This document shows, one piece after another, positions 45,339 to 55,407 of a stretch of 64,000 bases of DNA. The stretch spans positions 8,461,501-8,525,500 of the forward strand of contig NZ_CP121695.1 in assembly GCF_029761915.1 (NCBI RefSeq), read 5' to 3'. The stretch is from Bradyrhizobium sp. CB1650 (lineage in GTDB: Bacteria > Pseudomonadota > Alphaproteobacteria > Rhizobiales > Xanthobacteraceae). The first letter of the stretch is position 1. Each line of letters opens with the position of its first letter. The position numbers and the translations under genes were made by a program. Under the pieces are notes generated by a model that was given only the letters and a program-made list of their open reading frames with translations, made no database searches and was not told the origin of the DNA.

Positions 45339-46686
45339 GTTGCTCCTCCTCTTTCTCTTCGTGGAGAAGCTCCTTGGTCTCAAAGATCGAGATCATGGGA
45401 ACGAGCCTGATCGCGATGAGGAACGGCACCAGGAAAAGCCCGATCGTGCCGAAATAGGTCGACCAGTCCCAGAAAGTCGGCGTGAAGTGGCTCCACGACG
45501 AGACCAGGAAGTCGCGATAGAGACTGGTGACGAGGATCATGTAGCGCTCGAGCCACATTCCGATCACGACAGACACGGAGATCAGCAGCAGCCTCCATCC
45601 AGTCCGCCGCACGGTTCGCCACCAAAGGGTCTGAAGCGGAATGAAGTTGAAGATGACGGCGCCCCAATAGGTCCAGGCGTAGGCGCCGGTGAAACGATCG
45701 GCCAGCGTCTGAAGCTCGTTGCCCTCCCCCGAATAGACGGCATCGAATACCTCGAAGACATAACCGTAACCTGTCATCAGGCCGGTCGCGAGCAGGACCT
45801 TCCCAAGCACATCGAGATGATCATCGGTCACGAGATTTCCAAGTCCGAACCACGAGCGCAGCGACACTGCGATGACGGAGACGACGGCAAAGCCGGAGAA
45901 CGCCGCGCCCAGCACGAAGTAAGGCGGAAAGATCGTCGAGTGCCAGCCCGGGATCTGCCCGACGGCGAACAGCAGCGACACTTCGCTGTGGACTGACACG
46001 ACCAGCGGCACCGCGAGCGCTGCGGTGAGGCGATACGCCTGCGACCAGCGCAGCCAATGCCTGGCCGAGCCGCGCCATCCAAGTGCCGTGATGCCGAAGA
46101 AGATTTGCCAGCCGCGCCGCGTCGCACGATCGCGTGCCGCCGCAAGATCGGGGATCAGGCCGGTGTACCAGAATGCCAGCGAGACCGTCAGATAGGTCAG
46201 CACCGCCCAGATGTCCCATTCCAGCGGGCTGCGGAATTGCGGCCACACGCCCATGGTGGCCGGATAGGGAAACATCCAATAGACGTACCAGGGCCGGCCG
46301 AGATGCAGGATCGGATAGATCCCGGCGCAGACGACGGCGAACAGCGTCATCGTTTCGGCGAAGCGATTGAGCGAGTTGCGCCACTCGCTGCCGGTCAGGA
46401 GCAGAAGCGCCGAGATGAGTGTGCCGGCATGACCGATGCCGAGCCACCAGACATAGTTGTGGATCGCAAAGGCCCAGTTCACGGGGATGTTGATGCCCCA
46501 AATGCCGACGCCGCGGGTGAAGAGTTCGACCACCGAGACCATCAGCATCAGGAGCAGCGCGCTCGCGAACATCATCGCGATTAGCCAGCGTCGCTCTACC
46601 GGAAAATGCAGGGGAATGCCGGTGAGCTGGTCGGCAATGCCGCCCATGGTCTGGCGCGTCGGCAGGATGTTGGATCGATCGCTCAT
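45331..46686 (-). CDS. actC: Alternative complex III subunit ActC (NrfD/PsrC type)
   Basis: A 451-residue polytopic membrane protein of the PsrC/NrfD family with about ten helices. Typical ActC motifs: NWAFAIHNYVWWLGIGHAGT (HNYVWW-IGHAGT), HLGRPWYVYWMFPYP, SVHSEVSLLFAVGQIPGWHS, GYGYVFEVFDAVYSG. It binds quinol at the periplasmic side near the iron-sulphur clusters of ActB. Overlaps actB by 4 bases and actD by 8 bases. Confidence 0.9.
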   Translation of the reverse strand: MSDRSNILPTRQTMGGIADQLTGIPLHFPVERRWLIAMMFASALLLMLMVSVVELFTRGVGIWGINIPVNWAFAIHNYVWWLGIGHAGTLISALLLLTGSEWRNSLNRFAETMTLFAVVCAGIYPILHLGRPWYVYWMFPYPATMGVWPQFRSPLEWDIWAVLTYLTVSLAFWYTGLIPDLAAARDRATRRGWQIFFGITALGWRGSARHWLRWSQAYRLTAALAVPLVVSVHSEVSLLFAVGQIPGWHSTIFPPYFVLGAAFSGFAVVSVIAVSLRSWFGLGNLVTDDHLDVLGKVLLATGLMTGYGYVFEVFDAVYSGEGNELQTLADRFTGAYAWTYWGAVIFNFIPLQTLWWRTVRRTGWRLLLISVSVVIGMWLERYMILVTSLYRDFLVSSWSHFTPTFWDWSTYFGTIGLFLVPFLIAIRLVPMISIFETKELLHEEKEEEQHG

Positions 46687-49568
46687 CCCTGCCTCGATTC
46701 CGCATCATCATCGCGCCAGCGCGCCAGATAGGTCGTGCGCGGCCGCGTTCCCAGCTCTTCGAGCAGCACGTAGTGCCGACGGTCGCGCTTCAGCAGCGAA
46801 ACCTCCGAATTCGGATCGTTGATGTCGCCAAATACGATCGCCTTGGTTGGACAGGCCTGCTGACAGGCGGTGACCACCTCGCCGTCACGCAGCGGTCGGT
46901 TCTCCTTATCCGCGGCGACGTGCGCGGCTTCGATGCGCTGTGTGCAATAGGTGCATTTCTCCATGACACCGCGCGAGCGCACGCTCACGTCAGGATTGTC
47001 GGCGGCGTGCTCCGATGAATCGGCCGGAGCGCGATAGTCGTAGAAATTGAAGCGCCGCACCTTGTAGGGACAATAGCTGGAGCAGGTGCGCGTCCCGATG
47101 CAGCGGTTATAGACCATCTGGTTGACACCCTCGGGACTGTGCGTCGTGGCGTGCACCGGGCAGCCCATTTCGCAGGGCGCGTCCTCGCAATGCATGCAGG
47201 GCACCGGCTCAAAGAAGCTGCGCGGCTGGGCGATGTCCCCGGTATAGTAACGCGCGATCCGCAGCCAGTGCATCTCGCGGCCGGCCCTGACCTGATCCGC
47301 CCCGACTACGGGAACGTTGTTCTCGGCCGTGCAGGCCGCCACGCAGGCGTTGCAGCCGATGCAACTATCGAGATCGATCACCATGCCCCAGGCGTTCTTC
47401 GATTTCGGCCAGGGGGCGTAAAGGCTCGCCTGATCGGGCGATGCGCGCTCTGCCTGACCTGGGCTGACCTCGCGGACGAGATCAAATCCTTCCAGGCGGT
47501 GATGCAGCTGGGTCACCGCGAGATCTTCATTGGTCTCGAGCTTGCGGAGACTTCCACGCGTCAGCCATGGCGCGGCGCCGGGTTGCACGCGATAGGCATC
47601 GTAACCGAGATCATTGCCGACTCGCCCGGCCCGGGTCCTTCCATAACCAAGAAAGAGCGCGACCGTATTGTCGGCCTGGCCTGGCGTGATCCAGAGTGGC
47701 CCACTCACACGCCGCTCACCGATCGTGACTTCGACATGATCGCCATTGCTGGCAGCGAGACGCTTTGCCAGCGCCGGACTCACAGCAATCACATTGCTCC
47801 AGGTGACGGTCGTCAGCGTCTTCGGAAGCTCCTGGAGCCAGCCGACATTGGCGAACTGGCCGTCCCAGACGGTCGGGTCCGGCCGAAACACGATGTCGAG
47901 ATCCCCGGTCGTATTTGACGGCGCGGTCGTGTTGCTCGTGGGCGAGGCCGTGATGAACGACGCGGCGCCCTCGATGAACCCGTCATGCAGCGCTTGCTTC
48001 CAGCGCGCCTCGAATGCGTCGCCAAAGCTCGCCTGCCAGGTCTCGCGAACGGCCGCATCCGCGGCCGTATTGATCTCTCCGAGCAACATCGCGACGATCT
48101 GGTGCACCGTCCTTACATCGTAGAACGGCGAGATCACCGGCTGAAGGATGGTCGCAGTGCCGTCGACGGCGCGCGCGTCGCTCCAGCTCTCCAGCGCATG
48201 CGCAAGGGGCAGCTGCCATTCACAGAGCACGCCGGTCTCATCCCGCTGCTGGCCGAGATGAATGGAGGAGCGGACGCTCTTGATGGCCTCGCCGACGCCG
48301 AGCTCACCGGGCGCGCCATAGGCAGGATTGCCGTCGAAGACGACAAGCGAACTCACCCGCCCGTCGTTGATATCCGACACGAGCTCGGCCAGTGTCCCCG
48401 CATTCGATGGTCCCGAGATCGGCGCCGTCAGCTTGTGCGTCTGGCCGGCATTCCCGAGCTGTTGATTGATCCTGGCCACCCAAAGGCCGGCGGCTGCACC
48501 GCCGCTCAGACCCGAGACAATGAGAGACCGCCCTGGCCGGCTCTTGCAGGCCGCTGCGGCAAGCGCGATCCAACGGTTCTCGGCATCCGTCAATTCTGGC
48601 CGGGATGCGCCCACGACGCCGACGGCGCTGGCAAGCGCCTCAGCGAGCGCGGGCATGCGACGCGCGTCAGCGATCAAGCGCCGAGCGGCTAGTGCGCCCG
48701 TCGCGGAGGGTACGCTTTCCGCCATGAGCAATTGATTACCCGGCCGATCCGTAAACCGTCGTCGCGACTGCGACCATCCCAGCGCATTGCGCAGCTGGTC
48801 AGGTCCAGGTCCCAGAAAATCATCATCGAGGCTGATAACGAGGTCCGCCTCTCCAAGCACATAGTGCTGACTTGCCGCCTGGCCGTATACCGCGGCGTTG
48901 ATTTGCCGCCTCGCACCGACGCCCGCTGCCGAATGCATATGAAGGCGCGCCTTGGGAAGCTGCTTCAGGAAAGCATCAATCTGCCGCAACAGCGTCGGCG
49001 ACGTGGTGGGCCCGAGCAGCAGCCGCACGCCCTCGCCCCGATCCGCCCGCCAGCCCTCGCGCATGGTGCCGATAGCGGCCCCCGCATCGGCCCAGCTCAC
49101 TGGCTCGCCATGCCGGCTCGGCGCGGCCGCGCGGTCGGGATCATAGAGCTGCAGTACCGCGCCCTGCATAAAGACGTCGCTGCGGCCTTGCGTGGCCGGA
49201 TGACCTGGATTGCCGTCGAGCTTGGTCGGGCGCCCCGCATGAACAGTGGCGATCACGGGTTGCGCATAGCCGTCGAGCAGAACCGCGGTGGCATAGTAGC
49301 GCGGCAGCCCCATCGTCTCGCTCGCAGGCTGGTCGACATAGGGCAACGCCGCGACGAATGAGCTCTTCTCGCAGCCGGTCAGACCCGCCAGTGCGAAAGA
49401 TGCGCCCATCAGCTTCAGGAATTCGCGGCGTGCAGTCTTGGAGAATTCCTGGACCGCTGGGTATTCCGCGTCGATGTAGGCCTGAAACCGCGGATCGTCC
49501 GAGAGCTCCTCGACGCCTGCCCAGACGCGCGGCCCGCCTGTCGATCGATGGTCGATGCGGTGCTTCAT
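46683..49568 (-). CDS. actB: Alternative complex III subunit ActB (molybdopterin-like plus Fe-S)
   Basis: A 961-residue protein. A twin-arginine-like segment with hydrophobic core (RREFLKLMGASFALAGLTGC) sits near residue 50; then a molybdopterin-oxidoreductase-like domain (no cofactor expected in ActB), and from about residue 715 a ferredoxin-type domain with four cysteine clusters: CIGCNACVAAC, CMHCEDAPCEMGC, CIGTRTCSSYC and CTYC...CQQACP. In alternative complex III, ActB carries electrons from quinol to the cytochromes. ATG 49568 overlaps the actA stop by 4 bases. The length of about 960 residues is normal. Confidence 0.92.
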   Translation of the reverse strand: MKHRIDHRSTGGPRVWAGVEELSDDPRFQAYIDAEYPAVQEFSKTARREFLKLMGASFALAGLTGCEKSSFVAALPYVDQPASETMGLPRYYATAVLLDGYAQPVIATVHAGRPTKLDGNPGHPATQGRSDVFMQGAVLQLYDPDRAAAPSRHGEPVSWADAGAAIGTMREGWRADRGEGVRLLLGPTTSPTLLRQIDAFLKQLPKARLHMHSAAGVGARRQINAAVYGQAASQHYVLGEADLVISLDDDFLGPGPDQLRNALGWSQSRRRFTDRPGNQLLMAESVPSATGALAARRLIADARRMPALAEALASAVGVVGASRPELTDAENRWIALAAAACKSRPGRSLIVSGLSGGAAAGLWVARINQQLGNAGQTHKLTAPISGPSNAGTLAELVSDINDGRVSSLVVFDGNPAYGAPGELGVGEAIKSVRSSIHLGQQRDETGVLCEWQLPLAHALESWSDARAVDGTATILQPVISPFYDVRTVHQIVAMLLGEINTAADAAVRETWQASFGDAFEARWKQALHDGFIEGAASFITASPTSNTTAPSNTTGDLDIVFRPDPTVWDGQFANVGWLQELPKTLTTVTWSNVIAVSPALAKRLAASNGDHVEVTIGERRVSGPLWITPGQADNTVALFLGYGRTRAGRVGNDLGYDAYRVQPGAAPWLTRGSLRKLETNEDLAVTQLHHRLEGFDLVREVSPGQAERASPDQASLYAPWPKSKNAWGMVIDLDSCIGCNACVAACTAENNVPVVGADQVRAGREMHWLRIARYYTGDIAQPRSFFEPVPCMHCEDAPCEMGCPVHATTHSPEGVNQMVYNRCIGTRTCSSYCPYKVRRFNFYDYRAPADSSEHAADNPDVSVRSRGVMEKCTYCTQRIEAAHVAADKENRPLRDGEVVTACQQACPTKAIVFGDINDPNSEVSLLKRDRRHYVLLEELGTRPRTTYLARWRDDDAESRQG

Positions 49569-50221
49569 CGGTGACACACGTAGCAATGCGTGAGCTCGCC
49601 GAAGCGAATACCTTCATGGGCGGCGATCGCCTCGCCTTCCTTGCGTGCATCCGGTGACGGCTTCCACGTCATGTCGGTGATGTGGTCCCGCGGACGCAGA
49701 TACGGCGCGGGATCGCGATGGCAATCGAGGCAGAACTCCATCGTGAACGCCTTCGCCCGATAGGTCAGCGCCATCTGGTCGATGCGGCCGTGGCAGGTTT
49801 CGCAGCCGACGCCCTTGGCGATATGAATGTCGTGACGGAAGAACACGTAGTCGGGAAGCTTTGCGACCCGCGTCCATTGGATCGGCGTGTTGTCGGCGAG
49901 GCTTCGCCGCACTGGCTCGAGCATCGACGCGCTGGTCCAGATTTCCGAGTGGCATGTCATACAGGTCTCGGTCGGTGGGAGGCCTGCCTGCGGCCCAGCC
50001 TCAACATTGCTGTGGCAATAGCGACAGTCGATACCCAGTTCCCCGGCATGATGGCGATGACTGAACGGCACGGGCTGGTGCGGGCGAATGTCGGTGTCCG
50101 TCATGTACGCCGAGTGCGCAAAGCCCACGACCGCAACAGCGCCGCCGCCGGCCAGCGACAGGCCGCCGATCAGAAACAGGCGTAACCAGGTGTCCGCCAC
50201 AGAGGAGAATATTTGGACCAT
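49565..50221 (-). CDS. actA: Alternative complex III pentahaem cytochrome c ActA
   Basis: A 218-residue protein with one N-terminal membrane helix (LRLFLIGGLSLAGGGAVAVV) and five haem motifs: CRYCH, CMTCH, CETCH, CLDCH and CYVCH. This is the normal complement of ActA. ATG 50221 is chosen as it places the helix near the N-terminus. First gene of the six-gene minus-strand operon, served by a divergent promoter region with an EcfG-like site (50257-50281). Confidence 0.9.
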   Translation of the reverse strand: MVQIFSSVADTWLRLFLIGGLSLAGGGAVAVVGFAHSAYMTDTDIRPHQPVPFSHRHHAGELGIDCRYCHSNVEAGPQAGLPPTETCMTCHSEIWTSASMLEPVRRSLADNTPIQWTRVAKLPDYVFFRHDIHIAKGVGCETCHGRIDQMALTYRAKAFTMEFCLDCHRDPAPYLRPRDHITDMTWKPSPDARKEGEAIAAHEGIRFGELTHCYVCHR

Positions 50222-50256
50222 TCTCGCTGCGACCCGATGGCGAGCTGTCGGTCGAC

Positions 50257-50281
50257 AATCTTGCCGTCGTGCGTTGGTTCC
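50257..50281 (-). promoter_or_regulatory. EcfG-like promoter of the act operon
   Basis: On the minus strand GGAAC (50277-50281), 16 bases, GATT (50257-50260), 35 bases before the actA start. Perfect -35 but a -10 with two mismatches. The -35 is half of the 17-bp palindrome GTTCCTA-ATG-TAGGAAC (50277-50293). Confidence 0.5.
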
Positions 50282-50288
50282 TAATGTA

Positions 50289-50313
50289 GGAACGCTATCG
50301 CCGACACGGCATT
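50289..50313 (+). promoter_or_regulatory. EcfG-like promoter of the cytochrome oxidase operon
   Basis: GGAAC (50289-50293), 16 bases, CATT (50310-50313), 26 bases before the ATG at 50340. One mismatch. Mirror image of the act operon promoter across a 3-base centre. Confidence 0.55.
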
Positions 50314-50339
50314 GTCCTGCCGCGATCGAGGACAGCACC

Positions 50340-50693
50340 ATGGCGGACGGCAAACGCTTCGACTACGAGCGGTCGGACGTCGGACTCCGCCTCGTCGGCT
50401 GGCTTGCGGGAGGCCTTGCGACTTTCGTCGCAGTCACGCCGCTCCTATTGCCGCTCATGTTTCCGCAATCGACGAAGCGCATCACGCCCGCTAGCCGACC
50501 CGCGCTGAGCTCAAATGCGCCAGCCCTCGAGGTCGCCCCTCGGGATACGCTGCGGAAGTCACGACAAGGTGACGAGCAGATCACGCGCGGTTACGGCTGG
50601 GCCGATCGCAATCGGGGAGAAGTCCGCATCCCGATTGACCGCGCGGTCGAGATCCTCCTGCACAAGGGGTTGCCCGGGTGGCCATCTCCATGA
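50340..50693 (+). CDS. Small membrane protein heading the oxidase operon
   Basis: A 117-residue protein with one N-terminal membrane helix (LVGWLAGGLATFVAVTPLLL) and a soluble tail (PRDTLRKSRQGDEQITRGYG, WADRNRGEVRIPIDRAVEIL) ending LLHKGLPGWPSP. Proteins with the YGWADRxxGxVRIPIDRA pattern lie in the same position in other complex III/oxidase clusters, and would act near the oxidase or its assembly. No ribosome site better than GAGGACAGC is visible. Function not established; it is 26 bases upstream of coxB. Confidence 0.75.
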   Translation: MADGKRFDYERSDVGLRLVGWLAGGLATFVAVTPLLLPLMFPQSTKRITPASRPALSSNAPALEVAPRDTLRKSRQGDEQITRGYGWADRNRGEVRIPIDRAVEILLHKGLPGWPSP

Positions 50694-50719
50694 GCTGGCG
50701 CCGGACGAGGCTGTCGTAA

Positions 50720-51661
50720 ATGTGGCGCCAGTGGATTCCGTTCTGGCAACCCGGGCTCTCGCCGCATAGCGGCGATGTCGATCTGCTGTTCGCCGGTCTA
50801 TTGATTGCAAGCGCGCTGGTGCTCGGGCTGTTGTTCCTTCTCCTGACGCTGTTTTGCGTGCGCTATCGCGCGGACAACCAGGCCGACCGCGACGACCGCG
50901 TCGCCAAGAGCTGGCATTGGGAGGTCGGTTGGACCGCCGCCTCGTTCGTCTGCTTCCTCGGCCTTTTCGTCTGGGGGGCCAGCGTCTATTTCCAGATCTA
51001 CAAGACGCCGGCGGACGAGCATGACGTATTCGTCGTCGCCAAGCAGTGGATGTGGAAGACGCAGCATCCCGGCGGCCAGTCGGAAATCGACGCGCTGCAT
51101 ATTCCGGTCAAACGATCCGTACGCCTCGTGATGGCGTCGCAGGATGTCATTCACAGTTTCTTCATCCCCGCCCTTCGGCTCAAGCATGATGTGGTTCCCG
51201 GCCGCTACCAGGACCTTGAGATCGAGGTGGATAGACCCGGCCACTATCACCTGTTCTGCGCGGAATATTGCGGGACGGATCACGCCGGCATGATCGGCGA
51301 GATCGTGGCGATGGAGCCGGCCGATTTTTCCAACTGGCTGACGCAGCAGGCCCCATCGAGTCCACTTGCGGATGAAGGTGGCGTCCTGTTTCGCGAGCTC
51401 GGCTGTAGCGGCTGCCATGGCAATGGCAGCAAGGTCCGTGCACCACCGCTGGAAGGATTATACGGAAAGCCCGTGCCGCTGTCCGACGGCACCAGCGTGA
51501 TCGCGGATGACAAGTACATCCGGGATTCCATCCTGCTACCGCGCAGCCAGGTGGTCGCAAGCTATCAGCCGCTGATGCCCTCGTTCGCGGGCAAGATCAG
51601 CGAGGACCAGCTGTTGCGGCTCGTGATCTACATCAAATCGCTCGCAGGGCACCCATCATGA
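50720..51661 (+). CDS. coxB: Cytochrome c oxidase subunit II with fused cytochrome c
   Basis: A 313-residue subunit II. Two N-terminal membrane helices ([40 protein letters not shown]), a cupredoxin domain with the CuA ligands ([16 protein letters not shown], then [12 protein letters not shown]), and a C-terminal cytochrome c domain with CSGCHG around residue 231 and a Met in PLMPSF. The fused haem makes it caa3-type: electrons enter through its own cytochrome c. Stop overlaps the coxA ATG (ATGA). Confidence 0.93.
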   Translation: MWRQWIPFWQPGLSPHSGDVDLLFAGLLIASALVLGLLFLLLTLFCVRYRADNQADRDDRVAKSWHWEVGWTAASFVCFLGLFVWGASVYFQIYKTPADEHDVFVVAKQWMWKTQHPGGQSEIDALHIPVKRSVRLVMASQDVIHSFFIPALRLKHDVVPGRYQDLEIEVDRPGHYHLFCAEYCGTDHAGMIGEIVAMEPADFSNWLTQQAPSSPLADEGGVLFRELGCSGCHGNGSKVRAPPLEGLYGKPVPLSDGTSVIADDKYIRDSILLPRSQVVASYQPLMPSFAGKISEDQLLRLVIYIKSLAGHPS

Positions 51662-53265
51662 GCGACAAGAACTATCTCACGACCGATTACACGCTGAAGT
51701 CATGGTTCCTGACGACGGATCACAAGCGGATCGCGATCCTCTATTTCGCGAGTCTGATTTTCTTTTTCTTCATCGGCGGCGCCGCTGCCACTGCGATCCG
51801 GATCGAGCTCGCAACCCCGCAAGCCGATCTCGTAAGCTCGGATGTCTACAACCGCCTGTTCACCATGCATGGCATCATCATGGTGTGGTTCTTCCTCATC
51901 CCCTCCATTCCCAACACGCTCGGCAATTTCATTGTCCCGCTGATGATTGGCGCACGCGACCTTGCCTTCCCCCGGCTCAATCTGATGAGCTGGTACATTT
52001 TCATGCTGGGCGGCTGTACCACACTGTTTGCCATTGTTGCCGGCGGCGTCGATACCGGCTGGACCTTCTACACGCCCTTCTCGACGCTTTACTCCAACAG
52101 CTACGTGATCGTCGCGGCCGCAGGCGTCTTCATTGCCGGCTTCTCGTCGATCCTGACCGGGCTCAATTTCATCGTCACCATCCATCGCCTGCGCGCGCCA
52201 GGGCTGACCTGGTATCGCCTGCCGCTGTTCCTGTGGTCGCTCTACGCGACGTCAGTCATCCTGGTGCTGGCGACACCGGTGCTCGCAATCACCCTGCTCC
52301 TGATCGCGACGGAACGCTTCTTCGGCGTCGGCATTTTCGATCCCGGGATCGGCGGTGATCCGCTGCTGTTCCAGCATTTGTTCTGGTTCTACTCGCATCC
52401 CGCGGTATACATCATGATCCTGCCGGGCATGGGTGTGATCAACGAGCTGATCTCCTGCTACTCGCGAAAACAGGTGTTCGGCTACAAGTTCGTGGCCTGG
52501 GCGAGTCTCGCCATTGCCGCGATCGGCTTCCTGGTTTGGGGCCACCACATGTTCGTCAGCGGCCAATCGCTGATCGCAAGCCTCGTCTTTTCCTTCATGA
52601 GCTTCATCGTCGCGGTGCCCTCTGCCATCAAGGTGTTCAACTGGACCGCGACCCTGCACAAGGGCTCGATCCATTTCGATGCTCCCATGCTCTATGCACT
52701 GGCGTTCATCGGCCTGTTCACGATCGGCGGCCTCACAGGCCTCTTCCTTGCCTGTCTCGCCTTCGATGTGCACGCGACCGACACCTATTTCGTAGTGGCC
52801 CACTTCCACTACATCATGGTCGGCGGCATGGTGACCGCCTATTTCGGCGGGCTGCACTATTGGTGGCCGAAGATCACCGGTCGGCTCTATTCGGAATATT
52901 GGGCGCGCACCGCCGCAGTCCTGATCTTCTTTGGCTTCAATCTGACGTTCTTCCCGCAGTTCATTCTCGGGGCGGAAGGCATGCCGCGGCGCTATCATGT
53001 CTATCCACCGGAGTTTCAGGTCTGGAATGTGCTGTCATCCGGCGGCGCCGCGATCCTCGCCGTCGCCTATCTGATGCCGCTGTTCTACCTCGGCTATTCC
53101 GCATTCTTTGGTCGCCGCGCGACGGCGAATCCATGGAACGCTCCCGGGCTCGAGTGGCAGACGTCCTCGCCGCCCCCGGAGTTCAACTTCACCACACAGC
53201 CCGTGGTGACGCGCGCGCCCTATCAATACAACGAGGACTTTCAGGCGGAGCCGCAAAATGCCTGA
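51658..53265 (+). CDS. coxA: Cytochrome c oxidase subunit I, A2-type
   Basis: A 535-residue haem-copper oxidase core. Low-spin haem His ([19 protein letters not shown]), the helix VI region [15 protein letters not shown] with the CuB His and cross-linked Tyr, HHMFV for the other CuB ligands, and [11 protein letters not shown] for the high-spin haem. The usual Glu of HPEVY is Ala and the preceding residues are Tyr-Ser, the signature of A2-type oxidases, which use another route in the D channel. Twelve helices expected. It reduces oxygen to water and pumps protons. Overlaps coxC by 8 bases. Confidence 0.94.
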   Translation: MSDKNYLTTDYTLKSWFLTTDHKRIAILYFASLIFFFFIGGAAATAIRIELATPQADLVSSDVYNRLFTMHGIIMVWFFLIPSIPNTLGNFIVPLMIGARDLAFPRLNLMSWYIFMLGGCTTLFAIVAGGVDTGWTFYTPFSTLYSNSYVIVAAAGVFIAGFSSILTGLNFIVTIHRLRAPGLTWYRLPLFLWSLYATSVILVLATPVLAITLLLIATERFFGVGIFDPGIGGDPLLFQHLFWFYSHPAVYIMILPGMGVINELISCYSRKQVFGYKFVAWASLAIAAIGFLVWGHHMFVSGQSLIASLVFSFMSFIVAVPSAIKVFNWTATLHKGSIHFDAPMLYALAFIGLFTIGGLTGLFLACLAFDVHATDTYFVVAHFHYIMVGGMVTAYFGGLHYWWPKITGRLYSEYWARTAAVLIFFGFNLTFFPQFILGAEGMPRRYHVYPPEFQVWNVLSSGGAAILAVAYLMPLFYLGYSAFFGRRATANPWNAPGLEWQTSSPPPEFNFTTQPVVTRAPYQYNEDFQAEPQNA

Positions 53266-53902
53266 AAGCTCCGCCTTCGCACCGCAATTCGCTTCAATAC
53301 CTCACCGCGACCACACCGCCGAACTCGGCATGTGGGTGTTCATCGCCACGGAAGTGCTCCTGTTCGGCGGCCTGATCCTGGCCTATTTCGTTTACCGGCA
53401 CGTGTTCCCGCAGGGCTTCGCCGAAGGTAGTCGGCACACTGAGATTGTGATCGGAACGGCCAACACGGCCGTGCTCTTGACCTCAAGCTTTTTGGTCGCG
53501 TGGGCGGTCGAGATCTTCTCGCCTGACACCGTCAGGATCGTCACATGGCTGCTCGTGGGTGCGGCTTGCCTTGGGCTCGTCTTCATTGCGCTCAAGGGGA
53601 TCGAGTACAGCAAGGAATATGACGAGCACCTCGTCCCGGGCATCGACTTTCAGTTCGCTGGACCGCTGGCCCATGGCGTCCAGCTCTTCTTCGTCTTCTA
53701 CTTCATCGCGACCGCGATCCACGCCCTGCACATGCTGATCGGGATCTGCCTGCTGATCACGCTTGCAGTCATTTGCCGGAAGGCACCGACGACGCGGCAT
53801 CATACGGCGCTGCACAGCGCTGCGCTGTACTGGCACTTCGTCGACGTGGTCTGGATATTCCTGTTCGCGCTGATCTACCTGCCCGGACGGTCCTCATCAT
53901 GA
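53258..53902 (+). CDS. coxC: Cytochrome c oxidase subunit III
   Basis: A 214-residue subunit III with about five to seven helices ([60 protein letters not shown]). The [12 protein letters not shown] end is diagnostic. It stabilises subunit I and proton uptake. Starts inside coxA and overlaps the next ATG by 4 bases. Confidence 0.93.
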   Translation: MPESSAFAPQFASIPHRDHTAELGMWVFIATEVLLFGGLILAYFVYRHVFPQGFAEGSRHTEIVIGTANTAVLLTSSFLVAWAVEIFSPDTVRIVTWLLVGAACLGLVFIALKGIEYSKEYDEHLVPGIDFQFAGPLAHGVQLFFVFYFIATAIHALHMLIGICLLITLAVICRKAPTTRHHTALHSAALYWHFVDVVWIFLFALIYLPGRSSS

Positions 53903-54174
53903 CGCAATGGCGGCCCCCACTTCCCCTCATTGCAGCCTGGCTTGGCCTGCTGGCCTTGCTGGCACTGACCGTAACTCTCGCTTACGTGCCGCTCGGAGCC
54001 GGCAATGCCGTCGTGGCCCTGAGCATCGGCACCATCAAAGCAGGCCTCGTCGCCGCCATCTTCATGGAGCTGCGACATCGGAGCGGCCTCACGCTCGTTT
54101 TCGCGGGCGCCGGGCTGTTCTGGCTCGGGATCCTTCTCTGGCTTGGCCTGATGGATTTCATGACCAGGACGTAA
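53899..54174 (+). CDS. Cytochrome c oxidase subunit IV-type small membrane protein
   Basis: A 91-residue protein with three membrane helices (LIAAWLGLLALLALTVTLAY, ALSIGTIKAGLVAAIFMELR, LVFAGAGLFWLGILLWLGLM). This is the prokaryotic COX4 pattern (IxxIKAxLVxxxFMELR). It overlaps coxC by 4 bases and ends 3 bases before the stop of the convergent cytochrome c gene. It completes the oxidase. Confidence 0.85.
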   Translation: MTQWRPPLPLIAAWLGLLALLALTVTLAYVPLGAGNAVVALSIGTIKAGLVAAIFMELRHRSGLTLVFAGAGLFWLGILLWLGLMDFMTRT

Positions 54175-54177
54175 GGC

Positions 54178-55407
54178 CTAGTCGGTCCTGGCATCGAGCC
54201 GCGCGCGCTCCTTCCTGACGTCGTTCTCGCTGACCGGCGGCGCCTTGCCCCAATGATTGCGGACATAGGTCGCGACCGCAGCCACCTGCGCATCGTTCAA
54301 TTGCCAGCCGAAGGCGGGCATGGCCGGACCGGTCGGTTCCCGGTCGGTCGCAACACTTTGTGCGCCCTGGAGGATCACCCGCAGCACGGTCGTGGGATCC
54401 TTCGTGTTGACGGTGGCGGCCTCCGCCAGATTTGGGATGAGATTGGGAACGCCCGTCCCATCCGACTTGTGGCAAGCCGAACAGAGATCTTGGTAGATCG
54501 CGCCGCCCGCTGTCAGCACCTTGGCATCGACCGAGCTATCGGCCGCGGGCCTCGGTCCCGACACATCCTTCAAATAGGCTGCCATCGCCTTGACGTCGTC
54601 GTCGCTCAGCTTCGACGTCGAGAGCTCGACCACCTCACCCATCAGGCCAGCCGCGGCGGCAAAGCGGTTATGGCCGGTCTTGAGATATTGCGCGACGTCG
54701 TCGGCTGACCATTGCGCGAGCGGCCCCTGCCCGCTGGTGATGTCGGGCGCAACCCAGCCCTGGAGCGTATATCCCTGCAGAGGCTTTGAGGATTCATCTC
54801 CTCCCAAGAACGACTTGGGCGTGTGACAGGCGCCACAATGTCCGGGACCCTGGACCAGATAGGCACCGCGGTTCCATTCCTTCGACTTCGATGGCTCGTC
54901 CTTGAATGTACCGGGCGTGAAGTAGAGCTTGTCCCAGACCGTCATCGCCGTCCGCTGGTTTAGCGGGAACGGCAGTTGGTTCGCTGTCACGGGCTTGTGG
55001 ACCGGCTCGACCGTCGAGAGGTAGGCACGGATGTCCTTGACATCCTCCCGCGTCATCCGCGCGAAGTAGGGAAACGGCATCGCCGGGTAAAGCCGCTTTC
55101 CGTCGCGTCGGCGCCCGTTGCGAACGGCCGCGTCGAATTCCTCGTCGCTCCACGCCCCGATCCCGGTCTCGCGATCCGGCGTGATGTTGGGGGCGACCAG
55201 CACGCCGAACGGCGTCTCGATCGGCCTGCCGCCACCGAACGGTTGTGCGCTGCCGGGGACGGTATGGCAGCTTCCGCAATCTGCGGCGTCCGCGAGATAG
55301 CGCCCGCGCGCGACGGAGGCGAAATCCTGCAAGCTCGCACTCGTGGCCTTGCTCGCGCCGGCAGCAAGCGCGAGTGCGGCCAATGCGAGCTTCGCGGATC
55401 TACGCAT
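54178..55407 (-). CDS. Trihaem cytochrome c subunit of a GMC dehydrogenase
   Basis: A 409-residue periplasmic protein with a signal peptide (RRSAKLALAALALAAGASKA) and three haem motifs: CGSCH, CGACH and CSACH, in the order of the cytochrome c subunits of alcohol and gluconate/sorbitol dehydrogenases. It takes electrons from the flavoprotein (55400-57178) and passes them to quinone or an oxidase. ATG 55407 overlaps the GMC gene stop by 8 bases. Its end is 3 bases from the end of the oxidase operon, so the two share a terminator zone. Confidence 0.9.
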   Translation of the reverse strand: MRRSAKLALAALALAAGASKATSASLQDFASVARGRYLADAADCGSCHTVPGSAQPFGGGRPIETPFGVLVAPNITPDRETGIGAWSDEEFDAAVRNGRRRDGKRLYPAMPFPYFARMTREDVKDIRAYLSTVEPVHKPVTANQLPFPLNQRTAMTVWDKLYFTPGTFKDEPSKSKEWNRGAYLVQGPGHCGACHTPKSFLGGDESSKPLQGYTLQGWVAPDITSGQGPLAQWSADDVAQYLKTGHNRFAAAAGLMGEVVELSTSKLSDDDVKAMAAYLKDVSGPRPAADSSVDAKVLTAGGAIYQDLCSACHKSDGTGVPNLIPNLAEAATVNTKDPTTVLRVILQGAQSVATDREPTGPAMPAFGWQLNDAQVAAVATYVRNHWGKAPPVSENDVRKERARLDARTD

